A DNA stretch of 64,000 nt, from the NCBI GenBank assembly GCA_963555705.1, contig OY743180.1, forward strand, positions 36,860,129-36,924,128. The letters run 5' to 3'. This DNA is from Ligustrum vulgare. Taxonomy: Eukaryota; Streptophyta; Magnoliopsida; Lamiales; Oleaceae. Under the pieces are notes generated by a model that had not been told where the DNA came from, ran no database searches, and was given only the letters and a program-made list of their open reading frames with translations. Below, piece by piece: positions 20,893-32,400 of the stretch (its first letter is position 1; the number at the start of each line of letters is the position of its first letter). The position numbers were made by a program, and so were the translations under genes.

Positions 20893-21963
20893 ATGGAACA
20901 TCATACTACCACCACCCGAGCCGAAGCCGAACGCCTCCTTGGAATCGCTGAAAAGCTGCTCCGGAACAAAGACCTCAGCGGCTCCAAAGACTTCGCTATT
21001 TTAGCCCAGGAAACCGAGCCCCTTTTGGAAGGACCTGAACAGATCTTAGCCGTAGCCGATGTCCTCTCAGCCGCTGACAAAAGGGTTAACAATCACCATG
21101 ACTGGTACTCCATTCTCCAACTCCCTCACCGCACCAACGACGCCGAGCTGATTAAGAAGCAGTACCGGCGTCTTGCCCTCCTCCTCCACCCGGACAAAAA
21201 TCGGTTCGCCTTCTCCGAGTCGGCTTTCGGGCTCGTGGCTGATGCGTGGGCCGTTCTTTCTGATCCCGGCAAGAAACCCATGTACGACAATGAGTTCTCC
21301 CCTTTCATGAAGGTGGATCTGGTTGCTACGAAGAAACAGCCTACACAACAGCCACACGGGCAGCAATTTCATCAGCCAAAGAAGCCGGATCACGGAAATT
21401 TTCATCAGAAACTGTCCGTTCGACGGAGCGCAAGAGGAGACGGTGGCAGTAGTGGTGGAACCAGATCGAACAACAGAAAAGGCGTCGATAGTAGTAATGC
21501 TGATAATGGTGGTGGTTTGGGAAGCGATGAGTCGGGTACTTATTGGACGGCATGTCCTTACTGTTATAACTTATACGAGTATCCCAGACTGTATGATGGG
21601 TGTTGTTTCAGGTGCCAGAATTGTAATAGGGCATTTACTGGAGCTGAGATTTTGTCAATGCCGCCTATGGTTCCGGGAAAAGAGGCTTATTATTGCTGTT
21701 GGGGGTTCTTTCCAATGGGATTTATGATGGGGAATTCTGAGAGTAAGAAAAGTGGGGGTGGCAATGGGTTTCCCAATTGGATGCCACCCATGTTTGGGTC
21801 GCAGTCGCAGCAGGCGGATGATGCTGGGGCAGTGGACACCGGTACACCCGTGCCCACGACGGGTGGCAGTGTTCCGCGAAGTACGAATGTGACGCCGACA
21901 ACGCCCATGCCAGTGGCTTCAACGGGAGCTAAAAAGAGGGGTAGACCAAGAAAGAATGTGTAG
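20893..21963 (+). CDS. DnaJ/J-domain protein with CxxC and AT-hook
   Basis: An intact intronless gene of 356 codons starting at the first ATG. Residues 1-60 form the helical N-terminal segment found in a plant J-protein group (RAEAERLLGIAEKLL). The J domain spans about 69-134 with the catalytic HPD at 99-101 (LLHPDKNR), which stimulates Hsp70 ATPase. A His/Gln- and Gly/Ser-rich linker follows. At 217-250 there are two CxxC pairs (CPYC and CQNC) in a Tyr/Cys-rich block ending in MPPMVPG. The C-terminus has an AT-hook (KKRGRPRK, 347-354) that suggests a nuclear, chromatin-associated co-chaperone. Base composition is much more GC-rich than the surroundings. Its 5' flank is largely replaced by the viral leader, so promoter elements of its own are hard to see. 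Confidence 0.9.
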   Translation: MEHHTTTTRAEAERLLGIAEKLLRNKDLSGSKDFAILAQETEPLLEGPEQILAVADVLSAADKRVNNHHDWYSILQLPHRTNDAELIKKQYRRLALLLHPDKNRFAFSESAFGLVADAWAVLSDPGKKPMYDNEFSPFMKVDLVATKKQPTQQPHGQQFHQPKKPDHGNFHQKLSVRRSARGDGGSSGGTRSNNRKGVDSSNADNGGGLGSDESGTYWTACPYCYNLYEYPRLYDGCCFRCQNCNRAFTGAEILSMPPMVPGKEAYYCCWGFFPMGFMMGNSESKKSGGGNGFPNWMPPMFGSQSQQADDAGAVDTGTPVPTTGGSVPRSTNVTPTTPMPVASTGAKKRGRPRKNV

Positions 21964-22536
21964 GTACTGAAACTTGAAATTTGAGCTTGCTGAGTTTGTG
22001 TAATTTGGGAAGTCTGTGAAGGAAAATTTAACAATGTGGACATGGAAGGTTAACTATTTTGGGGAAAGCTTGTAGTAGTTTTATATCTCTTGGTGCTATT
22101 TTTATTCTCAGAAGTGTTTATTCTGTAGAATTCTGAAAGTTTCTGTAGTTAATAATATCTGTAGATGAACTGCTGTGATATGTATGAACTTCAAACCTTC
22201 TGCTGCTTCTTTCTTATTGCTACTTTTCTTGGTATGGTAATGGTAATGGTAGGTATATTTGTTAACTGGTAGCATACCAATCCCAGTGAGGGATTTCAAC
22301 CTTTACAAATGAAGTGGAAGCCTAGACTCTAGCTCCATTGTGTTGACCAATTTGATACAAAGTTACGTGGCTGAGCAAATGGCTTCTATATTTATGCATG
22401 AACCTAGTTATTTTGGTTATATTTCATTTGATCTAACAATATTTCTCTTGGTTTTTGCTGTTTATGTTTCATGATTTGCAGATTTTTATTGTGAATGTGA
22501 CTTGCTTAAAAATATGTGCCTTTTTAGTTGGAAAAT
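21964..22536. other. DnaJ 3' flank
   Basis: Probable 3' UTR and flanking sequence; T-rich stretches but no clear second gene. No canonical AATAAA was noted close to the stop. Confidence 0.4.
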
Positions 22537-22745
22537 GCTACTTGAACAACTATTATGAACATCAACTAATAATTGTTCAAGTGAAAATGATATGTACCCC
22601 ATAATGGGAAACATAATTCATTTCCTAAAGTTCTCCTATTGGTTGGTGGGCAGTGGGCCCACCTCATCAACTAATCAAATTGATTGTGGGAATGGATTAT
22701 ATTTTTTACCGTGGGAAACATATCATTCCTCGTTGTTCAAGTAGC
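22537..22745. mobile_element. MITE with 14-bp perfect terminal inverted repeats
   Basis: GCTACTTGAACAAC at 22537-22550 is the exact reverse complement of GTTGTTCAAGTAGC at 22732-22745. An internal hairpin repeats CTTGAACAA/TTGTTCAAG near the left end. About 209 bp, non-coding. The target duplication is unclear, so the superfamily is open. Confidence 0.7.
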
Positions 22746-23890
22746 CTGATTGAGTTAGTTCTACCTTGTCTTGGTCAGTTGAGAAATCTTTCCTTGTAGT
22801 GTAGTCTAATGTGTGAGCCTTCAAGAAAAGTATCAATAAATAGTCAAATATTCAGAAGCATTGATCCATGATCTTCACAGGGCTCCGATTTCTAGTGATA
22901 CTTTCGTATTAGCTTCTCTTGGGCTACTTAAATTTCAACTGAATGATTTAGTTCTTTGTTTATAAATAAAGGATTTGTTGTTTTCGGGTAAAAAAATGGT
23001 TGGAAAAAATTTGTTGTTTATAAACAAGTTACCAAAAAGAGGTAATTTAATTTCTCTATTTAGATTTAGAGCTCTCTTGACTTATCAGCAATAGCTAGCT
23101 CGCTATGAGTGAGCGTTCAGATTGAATCAAATTCTAGAAAAATACAAAATTAATCAAGCTTTGAAGGAAACTGGAAACTTGGTTAGGGATGACCGAGGAA
23201 AGTAGATAAAATTGACAAGTATCAAGCTTAAGAATCGAGTTTAGAAGCTTATATTCATTTAGAGTAAAGAATGGAGAAATATAATAGTTGAAACAGATTT
23301 TATTGAAGCTTAAAACTTAAAATTATTTGGAACTGCTGGTGCGGAATCTGCAATGGTCACTTCAAGATGTAGATCTAGATCAAGTTGAAGAAAACTGTCT
23401 CGTTGTGTATGCGTAGAACTTGCATTGATGAAGAAAATAAATGACTAGCTTTTACTCAAACAAATTCCCAACTCATTAACAAAAACAATGACCTCCCAAC
23501 TCATTAACAAAAGCAATGACCAAAACAATGGTGGATTCCAAGGCACGTGATCACACTTTTCTTAAGACGATATTTGCTCTAGCGTCATTGATGTACATGG
23601 GTTAGTAAAATGCCTCCACAATACAATTGAATTCGATGAACGGTGTCTGTGTTGTGCACTAACGAAGTGCATCTCGAATACAAATGAGAGATTAAACCAA
23701 TTGCCAGAGTCTCTTGTTTTGTATTATCCGGATTTTAAAACATGAACAATTTTGAAAAGATAACATGAATGCACATCTTGAATGAAAGAAACAATATTTT
23801 TAAGAGAAGATTAAAGTAGAATACCAATCAATTATCTTGACATTCTAATGTCAATTCTTATTCATATAAATTTGTATTTTGTATGAAAGA
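22746..23890. other. Intergenic AT-rich sequence
   Basis: No coding domain, terminal repeat or RNA gene was recognised. Confidence 0.5.
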
Positions 23891-23907
23891 AACAATCTAT
23901 ACTTATA

Positions 23908-24127
23908 TATAATAAAAAAAAAGTTGAACCCCAACCTTAGGGGCCCCCATCTGCCCCGCCCCGCCCTGGACCTTGATGAATGATGTAAATCGCAGGTTAT
24001 GCCTCCCAGAGTGCAGGGTGAGGACTTACATTTTAACTTTGCAAGGGTCGGATTCGAACTCCTGATCAAGCGATACTGGTCTTTAAACCACCCTCCCTTT
24101 TACCCCTAAAAGATGTGCCCTGGGGGC
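23908..24127 (-). mobile_element. SINE with 17-bp target duplication
   Basis: Flanked by perfect AACAATCTATACTTATA at 23891-23907 and 24128-24144. On the minus strand it contains an RNA polymerase III B-box-like AGTTCGAATCC and the block CTGCGATTTAC, and its 3' end is a short T run, as in plant tRNA-derived SINEs. The second copy at 57338-57478 shares CTGCGATTTAC and the CCCCTAAGGT block. Confidence 0.75.
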
Positions 24128-24591
24128 AACAATCTATACTTATAGATAATATATAACATTTCACCAAAGGTTCTAACCATTCTCAAGAGTTGTAACACTT
24201 CACTAGTGAATCACCCGTGCGATGCACGAGAAGAAACGTTTGGATAAAGATAATTAAATGTGAAGTTAGATGAATCATTTAGATAAAATAAATAAATTTC
24301 GCAAATAAGAGATAAGATCATCATTTATTAGTTTCATATGACTACAAATTTTGAATACTTCTTTGTACACAACATTGTTCATTGAATTTGTTGTTCTTCA
24401 ATTCTTATCACAAATCAACATCTTTAATCCGAAACGATTTGTCACCACAGAAATCGTAACATAAAGTTATCCATGTGTAAATACCAACAGTTTAAGAAGT
24501 CTCACATGCAAGAATTATTATCCCTAACTCTTATTGATAGTCATGACATAGGACACCATCAATGAAAATTATCTTCTTTGAAATCTAATAG

Positions 24592-27184
24592 TGTAGCGAC
24601 CGAGAATTTTCGTGATTTTATTCAAATAAATATTTTTATTTTAAAAACGCGTCGCTTCGACTTTGTTCATTCATTCATTTATTTTTAAACGCGTGTTCGT
24701 CTAGCCAATTAAGTGAAATTAAATTTATTTAAATACTTAGTCAAATTTCAAATTTTATCAAAAATATTTCAATATCACAGTTTATTTTCAAAAGTCCAAG
24801 AATTAATTATATTAAGTCCCAAATTTTAAATGTTTTAATCCAATCCAATTTATCGAGTCCAAATATTTTTACCAATCATTCAAGCCCATTTAAAACCCAA
24901 TAAGTCATTTCTTGGTCCAATCAATTCAACAGCTTCTTCCTCCCCAAGTTTTTCTTTACACAACCATATTCTCTTCCAAAATTCTCACAATTTTTCATAA
25001 ATCAAGATTTAACCTAAACTACCATGTTTAACACCTAAATCAACTATTAATTGGATCCCTATCCCTTGCATTCACGACACCCAGACCTCCAGCAGGTATA
25101 ACTTTCTCTCAATTTTCTACCATAGCCGAAGCTTGGTATCTGCATCCATCACCGTGCCAACTACCCACAACGCCGAAACCACCAGTCCACCAATCGAAAC
25201 GCCAAAATCAGATCACCACTATTGCCCAACCAAACCCCATACCCATCTCGCCCGAGCTTCATAGAGCCATTACCGGACCACCACCGGTTGACACCGGCAG
25301 CCATCCTGCCAACTGTGAACCACAGCAGCCAAACCAACTCCACGGCCAAATGCCCACTGCCAAAAATCCCCACCATATCACCAACACCTCAAAACACCGT
25401 GTAATACCATCACCACATGAAAACCGTCGTTGCCCACCTCTGTTCCTCCAACAAATTCACCCCAAATACATCCAAAATCAAATCCAAACACAACCCAAAA
25501 CCCAAAATTAATTAACCAACAACTTACCTTCATCACCGCCGACCTTCGTTGTCTGAATTTAGCCGGAAATTCACAGCTCCAAATACAAACCACCATCCTC
25601 GGTTTTAGCCCCCAAAATTGCCCAAACTCTGCTCCTTTCAACACCCTTCCACTGACCCATCGCCGCCACGTGTAGGCGGCGCCACCACCGGCTGAACGGC
25701 CGCAACCGATCGTCTTCAAGGTCACAGATCGCCACCTCTCCCTCTCTCGGTCTCGAATGAGAAGAGAGAGAAGGAATCTGATACTTTAGGAGATGGATTT
25801 GTATAAAATTGCCTCTTAGGCCCTCATCCTTCAAATTGTTTAGTTCAGCCTCTTGTTTTAAAAGAGCTTTATTAATCAGCCCTCAAGTTTTCAAAGTCTT
25901 TTAATTTAGTCCCTATGGATTTAAAATCTTTTTTTTTTCAGCCCCAAACTTTTCTATTTCAGTCCATTGATTTTAAAGCATTTATATTCAGTCCCTGTAG
26001 TTCTTGAAATATTTTATGTCAGCCCCTTTCGTTTAAAAGTATTATTTCGATCTCTTGGTTTTGAAATATTTTGATTCAGCCCTGCACTTTTAAAATAAAT
26101 TAGTCAACCCCAATGTTTTGCAAATCATTTATCTTAGTCCAATTGTTTTGAAAATAATGTTAGTCCCTAAGATTTCTAAAAAAACATATGAGTTAGCCCA
26201 ATCGTTTTCAAATTTATTTATTTCGGTCTCAACTCTTTTCAATTCCCAACTATATTTTCATTTTCAATTTAAACCCTAAACATTTATTTTTCTTTTAAAA
26301 ACCCGTGAATTCCAAAATACTAGTTTAAGAATTATTTTACATATTGGCTAGACAAGACGCTTGGACGTTTAGAAGATTTATGTTTTCCCGCTCAACAAAC
26401 TCGAAAATACTTTCAAGTAGGTTCATTACTTCAAAAACCTTTTATCTTATATGCGCAATATTAAGTAAACCCGTATTGTAAATTTATGCATGTGATTACG
26501 TAATTTATGAGAATTAGTTGCCTTCGGGCCCAGATCCACATGCTTTCGGGTATGGACCAATTGCCTTCGAGCCTAAATCCACATGTCTTTGGGCATGGAC
26601 CAATTGCCTTTGGGCCCAGATCCACATGTCTTCGGGCATGGACTAGTTGCCTTCGGGCCCAGATCCACATGTCTTCGGGCATGAAAATTTATGATGTATG
26701 AGATCCACTTGCTTATTGCATGAGAAAGAGAATTTATGAATTAAGTTGCATGATTATATGTGTTATTTACTGTACAGTTTATTTAATTTACGCTGAACCT
26801 ACTGAGTATTTCTATGAAATGCCCCTATTTTTAAACTTACAAATTGCAGATTTCGGAGATGGTGGCGAATGAAAGGGCAGTGGTGGCAAATAATAATGAA
26901 GCTATATTTTTTAAAGTCACGATTCATGAATAGTGTCAATTTATTTATATGTCGTTATTTTAAATATGATATTTAAAGTCAAGAACATCGTCAATTTAAT
27001 TATTTGTCGTTACTTTCTTTGAAAGTTAAGATTTCAACGTTTTTATGCATTTATCAAATTTAATTTATTTACTGTTGAAATTTTTCACATAAATATGATG
27101 TTTCGAATTCAATTATTTTCCGCAATAAAATTAGATTTAAAGGAGAAGTGACGTCCCGAGCTTCACGGAATTTGGGGCGTTACA
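24592..27184 (+). repeat. Solo chromovirus LTR in the Helitron helicase
   Basis: Begins TGTAGCGACCGAG, ends GGGGCGTTACA and has a perfect 5-bp duplication AATAG (24587-24591 and 27185-27189); 2593 bp. It carries a series of TCAGTCCC/TTTAAAA-type degenerate repeats (25840-26260), a ~42-bp minisatellite (about 26510-26690) with GCCTTCGGGCCCAGATCCAC, then the conserved TACTGAGTATTTC block at about 26800. Internal open frames (25161-25834) are low-complexity. Confidence 0.85.
26510..26690 (+). repeat. Minisatellite inside the solo LTR, ~42-bp unit, about 4 copies
   Basis: Units contain TTGCCTTCGGGCCCAGATCC and ACATGTCTTCGGGCATGGAC with a few substitutions per unit. Confidence 0.85.
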
Positions 27185-27845
27185 AATAGGTATCCTAGAA
27201 TCAGAAGGACTCAACGATATCATTGGAATAAAGAACTTGTGTCCTGCATTAATGCTAGAAAGAATTTGACCTTCTAGAACATGGTCGCCAAGTTTTGTAA
27301 CTATCAACCTTGTTCTATTGCACAATCCCTCTGTATGATCAATATTTCTCATAAAGAACTTGTGTCCTTCACTTTTCCACTGCAACGGTTCACCATGTGA
27401 CGCAATAATGATATCCCTGTGTCCAGGTCGTGTATCAAAATTCACCGACAATCAGTTCGACAATTTCATCGACAATAGGAAAATCATATTGGCTATCATT
27501 GATCGCCCACCAACCAATAAGTATAAGTCTTACATTTAAAGTGTTTTCCTCAATCATCTTTTCTCAAATTGACATAAACTGCCTTATCAATTTGTTGTAT
27601 TTGTCTGGCATATCCTTCAATTTAAAAACTATACAATCATGAAACATTGAATCGCATGATTCACTCCTACCGGGAGACATTAAAAGACATAAATTAAATT
27701 TTAAACTATCACAACAAAATTATTCGTAAACAATATAAATATAAAAATAATAAATATATAATATGTACCCCCACGACCCTTTTTCTGCTTTCAACCTCAT
27801 TCACATTGTCAACAATGTAAAGTGAGCAAATTGCAGAGCTGAACT
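27185..27845 (-). pseudogene. Helitron helicase-like and helicase C-terminal relics, fused by deletion
   Basis: On the minus strand, 27770-27845 continues the helicase-like domain with SLYIVDNVNE. About 27420-27620 has the helical block with DKYNKL and the following VDEIVELIVG, and 27370-27420 has GHRDIIIA. At about 27360 the sequence jumps to the end of the Pif1-like helicase (FFMRNIDHTEGLCNRTRL, then SLSPSDSRIP at 27190), so the central ~1000 codons are missing. Stops and frameshifts are present. Confidence 0.7.
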
Positions 27846-30800
27846 TGTAGCGCCCCGAGTTCCGTATATCCGATTCACTACGTCATTTTCTGTCTAAATT
27901 TTTCGAATAATATTTTTGCGGAAGAAATAATTGAAATTCATTTTTGGCAACATTAAATAAACTGTAATGGCCGATAAAATTGAAACATTTATGAAACCAT
28001 TTGAAATAGTAAATCGAACCATTAATTTTGTAAAGAAATTGACAATGTCATAATTTCTCAAATAAATGAACTTCTCTAAATTATTCGATTGTTTGGAAAA
28101 ATACGGAAATCATTAACGTCAAACTTTCAACCGTTTAACGATTATTGCCACCATCATTCATCGCTCGCCACCATCTCCGAAATCTGCAAAACTGTTAAAA
28201 AGTAGGGTGAGTATTTCATGGGGGAAATACTCAGTAGACTCATCGCAAATTAATTTAATTTATAAGATGATTAAACACATAAATCCCGGATCTTTATAAA
28301 ATGGGCATTGATAGAGCTTCTTTATAAAACGGCTCTTGATAAAACTCATATTGTGCATTACAGCACGGGACATATTTTACAAATCATAGGCTCTTTGAAA
28401 ATAGCTCTTTGAAAACAGCTCTTTGAAAACCATATACTTATAAAAATATTTTAATTATGCCAAGCATAATTTCTTTTAAAAGCATAACATAAGATAGGAT
28501 TGAAATCCTCATAAACATAGGGAGACACAAGAACTTTACCGAACTTAGGTGGCAAGAATTCTTATGCAGTAAAATCATAATAACAGTAAAATCACAGTAA
28601 GATCATAATAACAGTAAAATCACAGTAAGATCATAATAACAGTAAGTTTTCATCATAACATAGGATAAGATCGAAATCCTCATAAACATAAGAATTTTAC
28701 CGAACTTAGGTGGCAAGAATTCTTATGTAGTAAAATCATAATAACAGTAAGTTTTCATCATAACATAGGATAAGATCGAAATCCTCATAAACATAAGAAT
28801 TTTACCGAACTTAGGTGGCAAGAATTCTTATGTAGTAAAATCATAATAACAGTAAGTATACCAAAACATAATTCTTGAAATTCATAGGGATCATTTCCAT
28901 CATAACATAAGATAGGATCGAAATCCTCATAAACATATGAGACAGGAATTTTACCGAACTTAGGTGGTAAATCCTCATAAACATATGGAAAGACAGGAAT
29001 TTTACCGAACTTAGGTGGTAAATCCTCATAAACTTATGGAGACACAAGAATTTTACCGAACTTCGTGGTAAGAATTCTTATGTGCATAGCAATGATCCAA
29101 AACATATAAAACATTATCGTAAAAACATAGGGTATACTTACTTTTCATAAAAACATAAGGTATATTTACCTTTCATAAAACATACTTAATTTTCTTGAAA
29201 ATTGACTTTCACAAGTCACATGACATTTATATGAAATCATAATTTAAATCAATTAATAAGTGCGAGTCTACACATTGTTCTTTCCATGAAAATACATTTT
29301 CATTTCCTTTCATAAAAATAACTCTTCACAAGTCACATGACATTTATATGAAATCATAATTTAAATCAATTAATAAGTGCGAGTCTACCTCAAATCCGAC
29401 GAGTGCAAAGTTGAGCGGGAATGACTTCAATTTCTTTAAATTCTCCGTACGCTTCGTCTTAGCCAATAAGTCACTTTAGTCTATCGAATATATAGCTCAA
29501 AATGATAAATTATAATTTGAGGACTAAAATTGATGTTTTGAAAGTTGAGGGACTAAAATGAATACTTTTGATAGTTGAGGGACTAAAATAGATACTTTTG
29601 AAAGTTGTGGGACTAAAATGAATACTTTTGAAAGTTGAGGGACTAAAATGTAAATCTTTTAAAACTTGAGCTTAAAATCAAATTAGGTAAATCAGCAGGG
29701 ACTTGATTAAATAGTTTAAAGTGAAAGGGGCTGATTTGAAACTTTTTAAAGCTTGGGGACTGAAATGATCACTTTGGAAACTTGGGGCTTAAAAGATATA
29801 ACATTTTAATTAAAAGGAACTAAATTATATAACTTTAAAAATTAGGGACCAAAGTGCAAATTCTGGAAGTTAAATATAAAATCAAAATTTACTTTCTTTA
29901 TTTTCTTATACAGATCGTTAGAGAGAGAGAGAGAGAGAGAGAACTAGGGCGAGACGAGGCAGAGACGGAGGAGAGTAAATCCGTCCTTCGACGGGCGAAT
30001 CCGGTGGTAGTACCATCGTTGAGTGAAGGCGGTGCGAGTGTAGTGTAGGTGAGGCTGAAATTTGGGTTTTTGACATGTTTTTGGTGGTACGAATTTACTG
30101 TCAACCCGCGGCTGCAAGGTCGCGATTTGGGAACTTTGCCGGCGAAAATCCGATGAATATGGGTCCGGAGATCAAGGTAAGTAACTGAGCTTCTTCTAGT
30201 TCTTGGTTTTTGGTTTGATTTGAGGTTCGATTGATGGGGATTTTGAGATTGGCAGTGGAAGTGGCTCCGGTGGTTGGCGATTGTATGCTGTGGTGGTGTT
30301 CATTTGGTGATTTAGAGTTGAGTAGTGGTGGTCGGAGGTGGTGATGTCGTCTGATGGTTGTAGCTAGGTACGGTGGTGGCTGGATTGAGGAGGTGGTGAA
30401 TTAAATTTGAATGAGGCAGTGGTGGATGTTGAAAGAAATGGCATTGTGGTTGATTGATGAAGATGATGCAGGGTGTTTGATCTTGGCCGGGGTGGTGGTG
30501 ATGAACGGTTTGGGCATCTGTGTGATTGTGAAATAGAGCTTAAACTGAGGAGGTAGAAATTTTGATCTTGAAATGGGAATTGCTGGAAATGGAGTTGAAG
30601 CTGGTGATGGAGATTGAAAATGGATGGAGAAGGGCTGATTGCTGGCTGGTTGAAGGAAGGGATGAAGATGGGTGTGCAGAGGACTGGCGGTTTGGGTGGT
30701 GATATTAAGGACAGAAACTGATTGACTGCAAATTTGGGAATTGAAAATGATATAGTGAAGGCAAGCTTTCGGCGATAAAGAGGGTGCTGAGGATGAAAAA

Positions 30801-31335
30801 AAATATTTTAAGGATGGGTGATGTATAAAGAGGAGGAAGGTGACTAAAAAAAAAGAAAAAAAGAAAGAAAAGAAAATGATTAAAGGGGAGACATGGGGAA
30901 TCTGAGAAGAGTAGGTGAGAGTTGGTTTGTGAAATCGTGGGTGAAGAGTTTGATATTAGAGGGATTAGTTTAGGGTAATCAACTAAGAATTAGACTAACT
31001 TTGATCAAGAAACGTATTTAAAATAGATATATTTTGGACTGAAAATAAATTTGAGAATAGATAAATTTTGAGATAAAATAAATTTCGTATTTGGACTTGA
31101 AATAATTTAAATCGAAAAATTTGGAATTTTAAATAATTTTGAAAATAATACTCAAAATAATATAATTTTAGAAATTCGGACATTTAATTCAAAATCGAAC
31201 AAATTCGATATTTCTTGACTTGGCTAGACGAATCCGTCGCGACGTTAACTTCAAAATATTGGGTGAAATAGTAGCAACACAATTTTCTAAATATTAAAAT
31301 AATTATTAATTGCGTAAAAATTCTGAGTTGCTACA
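27846..31335 (-). repeat. Solo chromovirus LTR, minus orientation, in the Helitron
   Basis: The plus strand reads TGTAGCGCCCCGAG at the left and GAGTTGCTACA at the right; 3490 bp. Flanks are GAACT (27841-27845) and GAACC (31336-31340), four of five matching. The reverse complement has the same order of parts as the LTR at 24592: TGTAGC start, (CT)n, TAGTCCCT-type repeats (29520-29870), a minisatellite (28490-29060), TACTGAGTATTTC and CGGGGCGCTACA. A GA microsatellite lies at 29920-29941. Helicase-like coding of the Helitron resumes on both sides, which proves the insertion. Confidence 0.85.
28490..29060 (-). repeat. Minisatellite inside the minus-strand solo LTR
   Basis: Higher-order repeats of about 100 bp made of AAATCCTCATAAACATA, TTTTACCGAACTTAGGTGG and ATCATAATAACAGTAA blocks, with units losing parts towards the right. 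Confidence 0.85.
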
Positions 31336-31339
31336 GAAC

Positions 31340-31570
31340 CGTCATCAGGAAATAGACTCACATTCTTGTGATAATTTTGACCGTGTAATCTGAAGACAAG
31401 AGGTCCTATACCACTATTTAGCTCATTATCTATTCCCCCAATAGATGTGAACGAAAACATCATATTATATGTCCAAACGTTCTCAACAAAATTCTTAATC
31501 CCGTCGTCCCTATCATATAACAAATATTTCAAAATAAGAGGATGATCTTTCATAAGAGGAATCTTCACTT
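31340..31570 (-). pseudogene. Helitron helicase-like N domain fragment
   Basis: The protein has the family motifs WTYNMMFSFTSIGG and FRLHGQNYH in the right order. It is cut on one side by the solo LTR at 31335 and on the other by the MITE at 31590. Confidence 0.8.
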
Positions 31571-31589
31571 TCTCTTACATACAACAAAG

Positions 31590-32232
31590 TAGGGGTGAAC
31601 AAATAAACCGCGAAATCGAACTAAACCGCAACAAATAGTTCGATTTGGACATTAAACGTTTTAATTTAGGTTTCAATTGTCAAAACCGCGGTTTCAAACA
31701 GCCAACCCACCAAAATTTTAAAAAAATAAAAATAAAGGCAAATGTTCAATTTTTAAAAAATGCAGCACACTTTTTATTATCAACAAATCAAAATTAAGGA
31801 ATCAAAGATTAATTTGTTCAAATCCATAACCATTTGAAAATAATTCTTGCTCCTACAATTCATAATCATCATCCAAGATATTTTCTTAAAATAAAATTTT
31901 TAATATAAGAGCTAACTACAGTTTGCTTCTATATAATTAGTTTGTTTGTCGGCATGAATTGGTTCAAAATAAAGCACTCAATTAGAACTTAATACTATTA
32001 TTGAGCTAGTTTCAACTCGAGATTTTGATGAATATGTGTCTTTGAGCTCGTTTTGAAATATACTAATTCATTCGTTGGCAATCCGGGGTTTCAAACCGCA
32101 AAAAATAGTTTGATTTGGTTTTGTTTAGAAAATAAAATGGTTTGGTTAGGTTTGGAAAAATTCCAAACCGTTTTAAATGGTTTGGTTTGAAATATTACTA
32201 CAAATCGCTCAAACCAAACCGTGTTCACCCCA
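31590..32232. mobile_element. hAT-type MITE with 8-bp target duplication
   Basis: Terminal repeats TAGGGGTGAAC and GTTCACCCCA, flanked by CAACAAAG at 31582-31589 and 32233-32240. The interior is rich in AAACCG/GGTTT motifs and has no open frame of note. It splits the Helitron N-terminal coding region. Confidence 0.85.
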
Positions 32233-32240
32233 CAACAAAG

Positions 32241-32400
32241 TGAGAATTTCGGATTACGACATGTTTTATAACGCTTATCCACTCTCTCCTCGCACCAAAA
32301 ATTTGCTTTGCAAAATAAACACTTAAAAGTAGGATCTCTAATGACCATGTACTTTGAACAATCAAACAATAAATTAAAAAAGTTAATAATATAGATCATG
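32241..32400 (-). pseudogene. Helitron N-terminal Cys-rich motif
   Basis: The minus-strand frame has DPTFKCLFCKANFWCEER followed by NPKFSLCC, the zinc-finger-like start of plant Helitron transposases. It joins the fragment at 31340-31570 once the MITE is removed. Confidence 0.75.

Noticed and set aside
25161..25834. Several overlapping frames in the solo LTR as a gene
   Set aside because: Inside a solo LTR with a perfect target duplication; no domain and strongly biased composition.
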